Origin: Desulfotruncus arcticus DSM 17038
GTDB lineage: Bacteria > Bacillota > Desulfotomaculia > Desulfotomaculales > Desulfallaceae
Direction of reading: 5' to 3'
Assembly: GCF_900113335.1 (NCBI RefSeq)
Contig: NZ_FOOX01000009.1
Span: 124,001-188,000 of the forward strand
DNA: 64,000 bases
The notes beneath the pieces are model-generated. The model ran no database searches and was not told where the DNA came from. It saw only the letters and a program-made list of their open reading frames with translations. This document shows, in pieces, positions 44,411 through 52,908 of this stretch; position 1 is the stretch's first letter; every line of letters begins with the position of its first letter. The position numbers were made by a program, and so were the translations under genes.

Positions 44411-45433
44411 GTGTCATCTGTGGGAATAATAGCCAACCCGGCCTCCGGCAAGGATATCCGGAGGCTGGTGGCCTACGCCACGGTATTTGATAACAACGAA
44501 AAAGTAAATCTGATTAAAAGAGTACTGCTGGGTTTGGATGCGGTAGGGGTACAGAGGGTTTATTTTATGCCCGAATACTTCGGCTTTTATCACCGGGCCA
44601 TGGATGGCCTTACTGGGCAGCACCGGCCCGCGCTGGAAGTTCGTTTGCTGGATATGCCTGTAGAAGCCAACCAGTTGGATTCCCGGCGGGCGGCTGCCTT
44701 GATGGCCGACGCCGGGGCGCGGTGTATCATTACGTTGGGCGGGGATGGAACCAACCGGGTGGTGGCCCAGGGCTCCGGTGAAGTACCGCTGCTGCCCATT
44801 TCCACCGGCACCAACAACGTATTTCCCGTCATGGTGGAGGGAACTGTCGCCGGCCTGGCCGCGGGGCTTCTGGTCACCGGGGCGGTCCGGCCGGAACAGG
44901 CGCTGGTGCGGACCAAAAAATTGATGATCTACATTAATGGCCGGCCGGCGGACAGCGCACTGATTGATGCCGTGGTGCTGACGGACCGGTTTATCGGCTC
45001 CCGGGCGGTTTGGGAAGCGGATAAAATCAAGCAGGTAGTGGTTACCAGGGGAGCTACCACCAATATTGGCATTGCTTCCGTGGCCGGCGGTATTCGGCAT
45101 ATCGGCGTGGAGGAACCGCTGGGCATGCACATAGTGGTGGGTGATGACAACACGCCGCTGCAGGTTAAGGCCGCCATCGGGCCCGGCCTGATCGGGAGAG
45201 TGCCGGTAGCCCGGCATGAATTGCTGAGTCCCGGACAGCGGGTTGCGGTACTGGAAAATCCCTGCCTCATAGCGTTGGATGGGGAGCGGGAAATTCAGGT
45301 TAACCGGGGCGACCGGGCTGAAGTGGAGCTTTCCCCGGCCGGCCCCCTGGTGGTGGATATAAACCGTACCATGGCCACGGCTGCCGCCGGGGGAGCGTTT
45401 AAGATAAATACTATCGACGGAGTGAGTGATTAA
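44411..45433 (+). CDS. acoX: AcoX, NAD-kinase-like acetoin catabolism protein
   Basis: 340 residues from a GTG. SVGIIANPASGKDIRRLV opens an ATP-NAD kinase-like fold, and TLGGDGTNRVVAQ is the diacylglycerol/NAD kinase GGDGT motif. AcoX is a constant part of acetoin operons but its reaction is undefined. Here it sits between acoB and acoC, 2 bases before acoC. Confidence 0.88.
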   Translation: MSSVGIIANPASGKDIRRLVAYATVFDNNEKVNLIKRVLLGLDAVGVQRVYFMPEYFGFYHRAMDGLTGQHRPALEVRLLDMPVEANQLDSRRAAALMADAGARCIITLGGDGTNRVVAQGSGEVPLLPISTGTNNVFPVMVEGTVAGLAAGLLVTGAVRPEQALVRTKKLMIYINGRPADSALIDAVVLTDRFIGSRAVWEADKIKQVVVTRGATTNIGIASVAGGIRHIGVEEPLGMHIVVGDDNTPLQVKAAIGPGLIGRVPVARHELLSPGQRVAVLENPCLIALDGEREIQVNRGDRAEVELSPAGPLVVDINRTMATAAAGGAFKINTIDGVSD

Positions 45434-45435
45434 CA

Positions 45436-47028
45436 ATGGCAAAAATCGTTTTAATGCCTAAATTGGGATTAACCATGCAAAAGGGCAGAATAACTAGCTG
45501 GCTGAAAAATGAAGGAGAGCAAGTGGCGCAAGGCGAGCCTTTGCTGGAAGTAATGACCGAAAAGGTTAACATTAAAGTGGAAGCTCCTTTTAGTGGAGTG
45601 CTGTATAAAATTATCGGTGAAAAAGGCAAAACACTGCCTATATCTGTGCCAATTGCAGTGCTGGCCGAAGAAGGCGATGCGGCGGATATTTTAGAAGCTA
45701 CCGTAGACCAAGCCCGGGAAGAGCTGCGACAGGCTCTGTCCGCACAGGATCAGGCAACAGATACTAAAAAAGCTGAATCCAAGCCCGTCAAGCCCTTCGT
45801 GGTGCTCAGCGGCAGCCGCAAAATATCACCCCGGGCGGCCAGGCTGGCCCGTGAAGCCGGTGTGGACGTCAGCTTGATCAACGGTACGGGCACAGGCGGG
45901 CGAGTGGTGGAAGAGGATGTCCGTGCCTACCTGGAGCAGGTGCAGGGAGATGGCAAAGCACAGCTGATGCCTATTGACGGTATGCGGGGGGTTATTGCCG
46001 AAAGAATGTCCGCCAGCAGAAAACAAGCGGCTCATGTTACAATCATGGAAGAAATAGACGTTACGCCCCTGGGGGATGTGCGCAGCCAGCTTAATGGGCT
46101 GGATGAAACAGGTAAATTAAAGTTTTCTTACACTGACCTGCTGGTTAAATTTGTGGCTCAGGCGCTGACGGAATATCCCATGGTTAATACCCGCAGTTCG
46201 GACAGCGAAATCGAGCTGTCAGAACATGTTAATATCGGGGTGGCCGTAGCCCTGGAAAACGGTCTGGTGGTACCCAACATTAAAGATGCCCAGCGGCTGT
46301 CTCTGGAACAAATTTCCGCCAAAATTAAAGACCTGGCAGCCCGCGCCCGCAACAATGAGCTGGAGCCCCGGGAGGTGGAGGGCGGCACCTTTACCGTAAG
46401 CAACCTGGGAATGTTCGGTGCGGAAGGATTTACCCCCATTATCAACCGGCCGGAAACAGCTATTCTGGGAGTGGGGGCCATGCGCGCCAAACCGGTGCTT
46501 AAAGGCGGCCGGTTGGAAAAGCGCAGCTTAATGACTTTAAGTCTTTCCTTTGACCATAGAATTATCGACGGTTCTCTGGCAGCCGAGTTTTTAAGCAGGT
46601 TGAAAGAAATGCTGGAAAGCCCGCATCCCTGGTTCGAGTTGGAGCCCCGCAGCAGCGGGGAAAACGTGCTGGCCGGCGGCAGCAGCACCCCGGTGCAGTA
46701 TCGCAAAGCCTACCAGGATGGCATTAGTAAATTGATGGAAACAGCACCCGATGCGGTGCTGGGTTTTTCCGCCCTTACAGAAGGTGTTATGTTTGATGAC
46801 GGTGAGATCTCCCGGTTGAATAAAGAACTGATACTGGTGGCCCTGGCAGTGTATATTAAATGCGAATATTGCATCGCTGCGCATGTCTACAACGCGCTGG
46901 AACAAGGGGCTAGTCCCGAGCAGGTTCTGGAGGCGGCCAATGTATCCGTATTTTTCGGGGGTGGTGCGGCGCTGGCTCATAGTGCCGTTATGGTGCAGGA
47001 TTGCCTGGAAGCTTTTTCCAATCGTTAA
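45436..47028 (+). CDS. acoC: Acetoin dehydrogenase E2 fused to an AhpD-like domain
   Basis: 530 residues. The lipoyl domain (1-77) has its Lys43 in TEKVNI. The peripheral subunit-binding domain is ~120-158 (ISPRAARLAREAGVD). The acyltransferase core is ~175-405 and ends with SFDHRIIDG. After a linker, ~430-530 is a carboxymuconolactone-decarboxylase/AhpD-type domain with Cys476, Cys479 and His483 (CEYCIAAH), the CxxCxxxH of AhpD. AcoC transfers acetyl from E1 to CoA. The extra domain may use the lipoyl group to reduce a peroxidase; this is inference. No E3 (acoL) gene follows, so dihydrolipoamide dehydrogenase is encoded elsewhere. Confidence 0.9.
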   Translation: MAKIVLMPKLGLTMQKGRITSWLKNEGEQVAQGEPLLEVMTEKVNIKVEAPFSGVLYKIIGEKGKTLPISVPIAVLAEEGDAADILEATVDQAREELRQALSAQDQATDTKKAESKPVKPFVVLSGSRKISPRAARLAREAGVDVSLINGTGTGGRVVEEDVRAYLEQVQGDGKAQLMPIDGMRGVIAERMSASRKQAAHVTIMEEIDVTPLGDVRSQLNGLDETGKLKFSYTDLLVKFVAQALTEYPMVNTRSSDSEIELSEHVNIGVAVALENGLVVPNIKDAQRLSLEQISAKIKDLAARARNNELEPREVEGGTFTVSNLGMFGAEGFTPIINRPETAILGVGAMRAKPVLKGGRLEKRSLMTLSLSFDHRIIDGSLAAEFLSRLKEMLESPHPWFELEPRSSGENVLAGGSSTPVQYRKAYQDGISKLMETAPDAVLGFSALTEGVMFDDGEISRLNKELILVALAVYIKCEYCIAAHVYNALEQGASPEQVLEAANVSVFFGGGAALAHSAVMVQDCLEAFSNR

Positions 47029-47048
47029 TCGGGGGATGTGTTAAGCAA

Positions 47049-48689
47049 TTGAAAGGGACGGAAGAGAAGCTTGCAATCCGACAGGCCGTGGTGCTGGACC
47101 TGGCCACGGAGGATTACGCCCGGACTCTGAAACTGCAGCGGGAACTGCAAAAGCTGCGTATAGACGGGGCCATACCGGACTGCCTGCTGGTGCTGGAGCA
47201 CCCACCCACTTTTACCCTGGGTCGGGCCGGGGGGGCTGACAATATACTGGTAAGTGGGGACCGACTGTACCGGGAGGGTATCGGTGTATACAACGTGGAG
47301 CGGGGCGGCGATGTTACTTACCACGGGCCCGGTCAACTGGTGGGTTATCCCATCCTGGACCTGAAAAATTATGAACAGGATGTGCACCGGCTGGTGGAAC
47401 GCCTTGAGGAAGTGCTGATCCGCACCCTGGTTGCCTATGGCATTACAGCAGGCCGCCGGTCCGGGCTGCCTGGGGTATGGGTGGAGGAGGCTAAAATAGC
47501 CAGCATCGGACTGGCCGTAACCAGGTGGGTGACCATGCACGGCTTTGCCCTGAATGTACACCCGGATTTACGCCATTTTGGGCTGATTAATCCTTGCGGC
47601 TTACAGGGGGTTTCGATGGCCTCTATGTCCGGTTTGCTGGGGCATCAGGTCAGCTTGGAGGAGGTAAAAAGCCGGGTGGTGGAGGAAATGGCCGGAATGT
47701 TTGGCTGGGAAGTGCTCCAGGGTGACCACCGGGTGGAGGCGCTGCTGCGCCGGCTGGGCCTGGCGGCCCGAAATTTCCGGCCGGGCTGGCTCACGGTGAC
47801 GCCCCCGGGGCCGGGGGTGCTGGAGAGCATGGCCGGTCTTTTGGAACGGTGCGGGCTGCACACTGTATGCGAGGGGGCCTGCTGTCCCAATGCAGCGGAG
47901 TGCTTTGCCCTGGGTACCGCCACTTTCATGATCCTGGGGGACACCTGCACCCGCAATTGCCGGTTTTGCTCGGTGAGCAAGGGAATACCCGGGACGCCGG
48001 ACCCCGGGGAACCCCTTGCGGTGGCTGAAGCGGTGCGGGAATTGGGTTTGCGTCACGCAGTCATCACCTCCGTCACCAGAGACGACTTGCCCGATGGTGG
48101 AGCGGGCCATTTTGCGGCCATGATTCGCGCAGTGCACCGGCTGAATCCCCATACCACGGTGGAAGTGCTGGTTCCTGATTTTCAAGGCTCGGAAGAAGCT
48201 CTGGCCGAAGTGCTGGCAGCCCGGCCCGAGGTGCTGGGCCACAATCTGGAGACGGTGCCCCGGCTTTATAAGCGGGTACGTCCCGGGGCGAACTACCGGC
48301 GCTCGCTTGAACTTTTGGCCCGGGCCCGGGAACTGGCCCCCGGGGTGGTTACCAAAAGCGGGCTGATGGTCGGATTGGGCGAGGGGTTCGGCGAAGTGCT
48401 GACTGTTTTGGATGACCTGCGGGCGGCCGGGTGCGCTTACATTACCATCGGCCAGTACCTGCAGCCGTCAACGGACCAACTGCCGGTACATGGATTTATA
48501 CCACCGGAATTATTTGCCCGTTACCGTAAAGAGTGCCTGCGCCGCGGGTTTAAACGAGCCGACTGCGGTCCCCTGGTGCGCAGTTCTTATCATGCCGCCT
48601 CCCCTGATGCTCCGGGAGTAGGCTTCCATGCCGCCAACGCGGCATCACCAGTAGAACATGAAAAAGAGGTTTCCAGGGAATCAATGTAG
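47049..48689 (+). CDS. Fused octanoyltransferase-lipoyl synthase (LipB-LipA)
   Basis: About 546 residues. The first ~220 are LipB: LVLEHPPTFTLGR, RGGDVTYHGPGQLVGYP and the catalytic region with NPCGL. From ~260 on comes LipA: the first cluster C-x4-C-x5-C (CEGACCPNAAEC), the radical SAM CTRNCRFC, and the C-terminal RSSYHA serine motif. It makes lipoyl groups de novo from octanoyl-ACP, which AcoC needs. The TTG at 47049 is the best start; the upstream ATG is out of frame and stops at once. Last gene of the aco operon, 20 bases after acoC. Confidence 0.9.
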   Translation: MKGTEEKLAIRQAVVLDLATEDYARTLKLQRELQKLRIDGAIPDCLLVLEHPPTFTLGRAGGADNILVSGDRLYREGIGVYNVERGGDVTYHGPGQLVGYPILDLKNYEQDVHRLVERLEEVLIRTLVAYGITAGRRSGLPGVWVEEAKIASIGLAVTRWVTMHGFALNVHPDLRHFGLINPCGLQGVSMASMSGLLGHQVSLEEVKSRVVEEMAGMFGWEVLQGDHRVEALLRRLGLAARNFRPGWLTVTPPGPGVLESMAGLLERCGLHTVCEGACCPNAAECFALGTATFMILGDTCTRNCRFCSVSKGIPGTPDPGEPLAVAEAVRELGLRHAVITSVTRDDLPDGGAGHFAAMIRAVHRLNPHTTVEVLVPDFQGSEEALAEVLAARPEVLGHNLETVPRLYKRVRPGANYRRSLELLARARELAPGVVTKSGLMVGLGEGFGEVLTVLDDLRAAGCAYITIGQYLQPSTDQLPVHGFIPPELFARYRKECLRRGFKRADCGPLVRSSYHAASPDAPGVGFHAANAASPVEHEKEVSRESM

Positions 48690-48863
48690 GGGCGGACGAC
48701 CAATGTTTACCCATCCCGGTATTAAATGTTAATTGTTTGGGTATTCTGTTAAAGTTTTTTCTAGTTAGACACACCAACAAACTGCTAAGAGCATAAGCAC
48801 AAATGACAACTAAAAAGGCCCTTGAGCCAAGCTGTTTAATTTCCTTAGAAGAGGGGTAGTGGC

Positions 48864-49556
48864 ATGGGACAATTGTTTGATGCTCTGGCTGCCGATTACG
48901 ATGGTTGGTATTTGGCTCCGGCGGGCCGGTTTGCCGACCGGGTGGAAAAGGGCGCTGTATTGGGCTATCTGGAAGTTAAAGACGGAATGAGCGTATTGGA
49001 CATTGGCTGCGGTACCGGTAACTATATCCTGATGCTGGCTCGCCTTGGCCTGCGGGTGACAGGTCTGGACATTTCTCCGGGTATGTTGGCCAGGGCACGG
49101 ACAAAGGCTGAGGAAGCGCATTTGAATGTGGAGCTGATACAGGGGGATGCTATAGCCCTGCCTTTTGAGAATAACTCATTTGATGCTGTGCTTTCCGTAT
49201 CCGCCCTGGAATTTATGCCACACCTTGGAATGGCCCTGCAGGAAGCTTACAGGGTGCTCAAGCCCGACGGCCGGCTGGTGGTTGGCGTGCTGGGGCGGGA
49301 CAGTGCCTGGGGGCGTTACTACGCGGGCAAGGCCCGGCGGAACCCCGGCAGTGTTTTTAACAAAGCTAAGCTATATACCATAGAGGAACTGCGCAGCGCT
49401 ATGCCCGGCACAGGGGTACAAACCCGGGCCGTGCTATTTACACCGCCAGACTTTGACTATACCAACGAACAGGCGGCGGCCGAGCTGGAAAACACTGCCC
49501 GGCAGGCCGGCTGTACCAATGGCGGTTTTATCTGCGCGATGGTGGTGAAGGGATGA
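48864..49556 (+). CDS. Class I SAM-dependent methyltransferase
   Basis: 230 residues with GAGGGG before the ATG. Motif I is VLDIGCGTGNYI at ~residue 46, motif II GLDISPGML, and motif IV FDAVLSVSALEF. It resembles UbiE/YcgJ-type enzymes; the substrate is not evident. It has its own short upstream region with no clear promoter and a half copy of the GGGGCGGACGACC repeat near 48688. Confidence 0.85.
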   Translation: MGQLFDALAADYDGWYLAPAGRFADRVEKGAVLGYLEVKDGMSVLDIGCGTGNYILMLARLGLRVTGLDISPGMLARARTKAEEAHLNVELIQGDAIALPFENNSFDAVLSVSALEFMPHLGMALQEAYRVLKPDGRLVVGVLGRDSAWGRYYAGKARRNPGSVFNKAKLYTIEELRSAMPGTGVQTRAVLFTPPDFDYTNEQAAAELENTARQAGCTNGGFICAMVVKG

Positions 49557-49640
49557 CCATGGAATAGTAGGTGCTGTTACCCAGACAGTTAAGCATTTTG
49601 CTTGAAGCCACATTTGGTCAGTTCAGCAATACACTATTGA

Positions 49641-49690
49641 ACGAAAAAAAGAACCCGGCATTGATAAAAAGTCCGGGTTCTCTGTCTTTT
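49641..49690 (-). terminator. Terminator, twin of the one at 55705
   Basis: On the minus strand GAACCCGG pairs with CCGGGTTC and is followed by TTTTTTTCG. The sequence and flanks match 55705-55753 closely, so the two ends of this island share a terminator unit. Confidence 0.75.
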
Positions 49691-49716
49691 AATTTAGCGT
49701 CAATGGCGGTGAGAAA

Positions 49717-50293
49717 TTACTCTTTCTCCACCGCCATTGGCGCCGTCATCACGGCGCCGGTGACCGAACCCATCAACAAACCGCCGGCGACGCCAAATTT
49801 TGACCAACTGACAATAAAGCCACGGTTATAGGGAGTGCCGTACTCGGAAAGGAAAGACATGCAACTGCTCCATTCGCCGCCGGTCGAGATTCCCTGAACC
49901 AGGCGTAAAACAGCCAATATGACAGGGGCGGCGATGCCGATTTGCGCATAAGTCGGCACGCAACCGATCAGCGCGGTGCCGATGCCCATCAGCAGTACGG
50001 TTATGACCAGCACTTTCCGGCGACCTAGTTTATCGGCGTAGTGCCCGAAGACGAAACCGCCCAGCGGACGCATGATAAAGCCTACGCCAAACACGATAAA
50101 GGTCAACATCAGCGAAACCAGCGGATCCCCGGACGGGAAGAACAACGGGGAAATAACGGCGGCGAAATAACCATACAGGCCGTAATCGTATCATTCCAGA
50201 GCATTCCCGATAGAGCCGGCGAACACAGCTTTAAACAATGACTGTTTTGGCTTGTCCGCCTTGACGGTTGAAGTTCCTACACATGATTTACAT
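49717..50293 (-). pseudogene. MHS-type MFS transporter remnant
   Basis: Related to the intact transporter at 51539-52822. The N-terminal part reads in frame through SLFKAVFAGSIGNALE, then hits TGA at 50193-50191 where relatives have Trp (GNALEWYDYG). It continues as YDYGLYGYFAAVISPLFFP and the RPLGGFVFGHYADKLGRRK loop, and ends after about five membrane segments. The ribosome site and ATG at 50293 are also out of frame with the body. Most of the protein is missing, so it is non-functional. Confidence 0.85.
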
Positions 50294-50349
50294 AAAAACC
50301 CCCTTAGTATTAATAATTTTGGTTCGGGAGAGGGAGCATATCGCCTACC

Positions 50350-51501
50350 CTAATCAGGCGTATTAGAGGTCACGGCCATGGTGTTGATATCTTTGGGAAA
50401 GCGGCTGATTATTTCGTTGCCGCCGTCCTTTACGAATACGGTATCGCTGTAGCGGAATCCGCCGACACCAGGAATATATAAGGCCGGTTGGATGACAAGC
50501 GCCATGTTGCCATTGATGAGGTCTTTGCTGTCAAAGCTCAGATGCGGTATTTCCGTTGTGCCGATCCCGAACCCAGAACCTGACCTATGGAGGAAATACT
50601 TGGCAACTCCCGCTTTTTCATACACAGCGCGAATCACTTGGTCGATTTGGCTGGCGATGATTCCCTGCCGGATAATTTCCACCGCGGCGGCATGCGCGGC
50701 TTGCACTAAGGAAAAATACTTCAACTGCTCTGGGGTCGGCTTGCCCAAAAATACGGTCCGGTCGCACTGCGCCCAATAACCGTTTATCGCGACCTGGCGG
50801 CAAAGAACAACCGCATCCCCGGGGCGTATTTTGCGTCCGCCTGAACTGGCATGAAGCATAACCGACCTGGCTGCGCCCGATAGCGACATTGAAAAACACG
50901 CTACGCTGGCGCCAGGCAAATCAGCGGCTGTCTGTTTATTTAGCGCGCAGACGCCCGCCCGATCAATTTCGACTTCGCTAATTCCCTGACGTATTTCCGC
51001 CACTGATTTTTCGACGCAGTAGTCGACGTAGCGAGCGGCGGTCCGAATGGCGTCAAGTTCCTCCGGTTCCTTGATCGCCCGCAGTTGTTGCAGATGCCTG
51101 CTGATATCCTGCGGCTGTAGGCCAAGTTCGTTGAGGATTTTGAGATTATCGAGAGAGAATTTTCCGGCTTCGACACCGATATTTCCGCCTTGTGTCCCGG
51201 TGGCCAGCGTTTTGGCCAGGCTGGCGTAAAAACCTATTTCAGCCTGTTCGCCCACCGGGTGTTCATAATAAACCGCAATATCCATATCCCCGGCTTCTTT
51301 GCGCGCACTGTCCGCCGCAACTATGGGAACGATCAGACAGGCTTTTTCCCTGCTAATCACCAGCCCCATGGGACGGGAAGTCACTAATGCGTTAAAGCCG
51401 CTAAAATAATAAATATTATCCAGATTTTGAATCAGCACTTGGCCAATTTCCGCTTGGTCCAGCGAGGCCCGTAGTTTTTCTCTACGCAATTGGTAATTCA
51501 T
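50350..51501 (-). CDS. Creatinase/Xaa-Pro peptidase-like M24 protein lacking metal ligands
   Basis: 383 residues: creatinase N-terminal domain (~1-130) and pita-bread M24 domain. The five metal ligands of aminopeptidases are not in place. The DxG position reads LCRQ, the second reads GYWAQCDRT, the HGxGHGxG site reads HRSGSGFGIG, the first Glu is Gln (VIQPALY), and the last is Ser (FRYSDTV). Metal-independent creatinase-type hydrolases show such loss. So it is probably a C-N hydrolase on a small substrate, not a classic prolidase. It is last in a leftward group with the transporter and amidohydrolase. Confidence 0.8.
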   Translation of the reverse strand: MNYQLRREKLRASLDQAEIGQVLIQNLDNIYYFSGFNALVTSRPMGLVISREKACLIVPIVAADSARKEAGDMDIAVYYEHPVGEQAEIGFYASLAKTLATGTQGGNIGVEAGKFSLDNLKILNELGLQPQDISRHLQQLRAIKEPEELDAIRTAARYVDYCVEKSVAEIRQGISEVEIDRAGVCALNKQTAADLPGASVACFSMSLSGAARSVMLHASSGGRKIRPGDAVVLCRQVAINGYWAQCDRTVFLGKPTPEQLKYFSLVQAAHAAAVEIIRQGIIASQIDQVIRAVYEKAGVAKYFLHRSGSGFGIGTTEIPHLSFDSKDLINGNMALVIQPALYIPGVGGFRYSDTVFVKDGGNEIISRFPKDINTMAVTSNTPD

Positions 51502-51538
51502 CCGGATGCTCCTTATGTTATTACGAAAGTATATTAAG

Positions 51539-52822
51539 TTAGAAGGGTTTATCTTTAGTTTCCGGGTAAAGAATTATTACCGTTAACAGAGTGACAACCA
51601 TACTCAGGCACATGTATACCGGTACCACCATTACATCTCCGGTTACCTTCAGCAGCCAGGTAACTGCAGCCATGACCGTCCCGGCAAATACGGCGCTCGA
51701 TAGCTGATAGGGCACCGAGAAACCGCTAACCCGGACGGCGGTCGGGAAAAGCTCGGACATGGCGACAGTGTTGCTTCCCTGGAACAAGGCGAAGACAAAT
51801 GCCAGCACACATACAATCGAAGCCATTTCAAAATAGCTGTTCGCCTGCGCCAAAACTTTAAACAGCGGGTAACCGAGAACCGCTATCCCGGCGGAACCGG
51901 TGAGCATTAACGGTTTTCGGCCGTATTTATCCGCCAGGCGCCCGCCGACCGGCAACCCGATCATATACACGATGATCGTAAGGGCGGTCAACGAGAACCC
52001 GGTGGTTAAAGAAAGTTTCAAAAAACGTGAGATATAAGTTGCCATAAAGGTCATAATTAGCCAGTAGGTTATATTTCCGCCGCACATCAGCAAGAAGACG
52101 GTAATCATCGGTTTCTTATAGTTGCGGAAAATTTCAAACAGGGGCGTTTCCTTGGGGGCATCTGATTTTTGTTGCTCCTGGAATACCGGTGTCTCATCAA
52201 TTTTCTTGGTTATATAGTAGCCGAACCAGGCGACGAGAATCCCGACGACAAAAGCGATTCGCCAGCCCCAGGCATTCAAAACCGCTGCAGACATTACGGA
52301 ACTTAAAAACATGCCGAAGACCACTCCCATCAGCAACCCGAAGGCTGCGCCAACCTGGCCGAAACTTACGATATAGGCGCGATTGTCGGGTTTGGCATAT
52401 TCGCCTAGGAAAGAAACGCAGCTTCCCCACTCGCCGCCGGCCGCAAGACCCTGCAGCAGTCGTACGGCAGTAAGAATGATCGGCGCCGCAATTCCGATTT
52501 GCGCATATGTTGGCAGAATGCCCATGATAAAGGTGCTACCGCCCATCAACATTACCGTTAGACCCAGAATATGTTTTCTGCCGATCTTATCGGCATAATG
52601 TCCGAAGATAAAGCCGCCGAGCGGGCGGGCGACAAAGCCTGCGCCGAAAACCACGAAGGCTAGTATCAGACTTACCAGAGGATCATCCGCCGGAAAAAAG
52701 TTTATGGAAATTGCCGAGGCAAAATAGGCGTACAAGGAATAATCGAACCATTCCATAATGTTGCCGGCGCTTCCGGCAATAACCGCACCCAAAAAAGTTT
52801 TTTTCTTTTCACCGGTACTCAT
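51539..52822 (-). CDS. MHS-family MFS transporter
   Basis: About 427 residues and 12 hydrophobic segments. AGSAGNIMEWFDYSLYAYFA at the start, RPLGGFIFGHYADKIGRK in loop 2-3, and LQGLAAGGEWG mark the metabolite:H+ symporter group (ShiA/ProP-like). AAGGAGG precedes ATG 52822; the longer frame to 52891 lacks support. It probably imports the substrate of the neighbouring hydrolases. A decayed paralog lies at 49717-50293. Confidence 0.9.
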   Translation of the reverse strand: MSTGEKKKTFLGAVIAGSAGNIMEWFDYSLYAYFASAISINFFPADDPLVSLILAFVVFGAGFVARPLGGFIFGHYADKIGRKHILGLTVMLMGGSTFIMGILPTYAQIGIAAPIILTAVRLLQGLAAGGEWGSCVSFLGEYAKPDNRAYIVSFGQVGAAFGLLMGVVFGMFLSSVMSAAVLNAWGWRIAFVVGILVAWFGYYITKKIDETPVFQEQQKSDAPKETPLFEIFRNYKKPMITVFLLMCGGNITYWLIMTFMATYISRFLKLSLTTGFSLTALTIIVYMIGLPVGGRLADKYGRKPLMLTGSAGIAVLGYPLFKVLAQANSYFEMASIVCVLAFVFALFQGSNTVAMSELFPTAVRVSGFSVPYQLSSAVFAGTVMAAVTWLLKVTGDVMVVPVYMCLSMVVTLLTVIILYPETKDKPF

Positions 52823-52908
52823 GTCGGACCTCCTTTTAAGGCTTTGATGGAGCATTATTTGTGAATGCCCAAAGATGGTACATATGGGCATAATTTGTAT
52901 GCGCGAAT

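Noticed and set aside
44414-45442. Long minus-strand open frame opposite acoX
   Set aside because: GC-rich antisense shadow; composition rich in His/Pro/Gly, no motif. acoX on the plus strand is clear.
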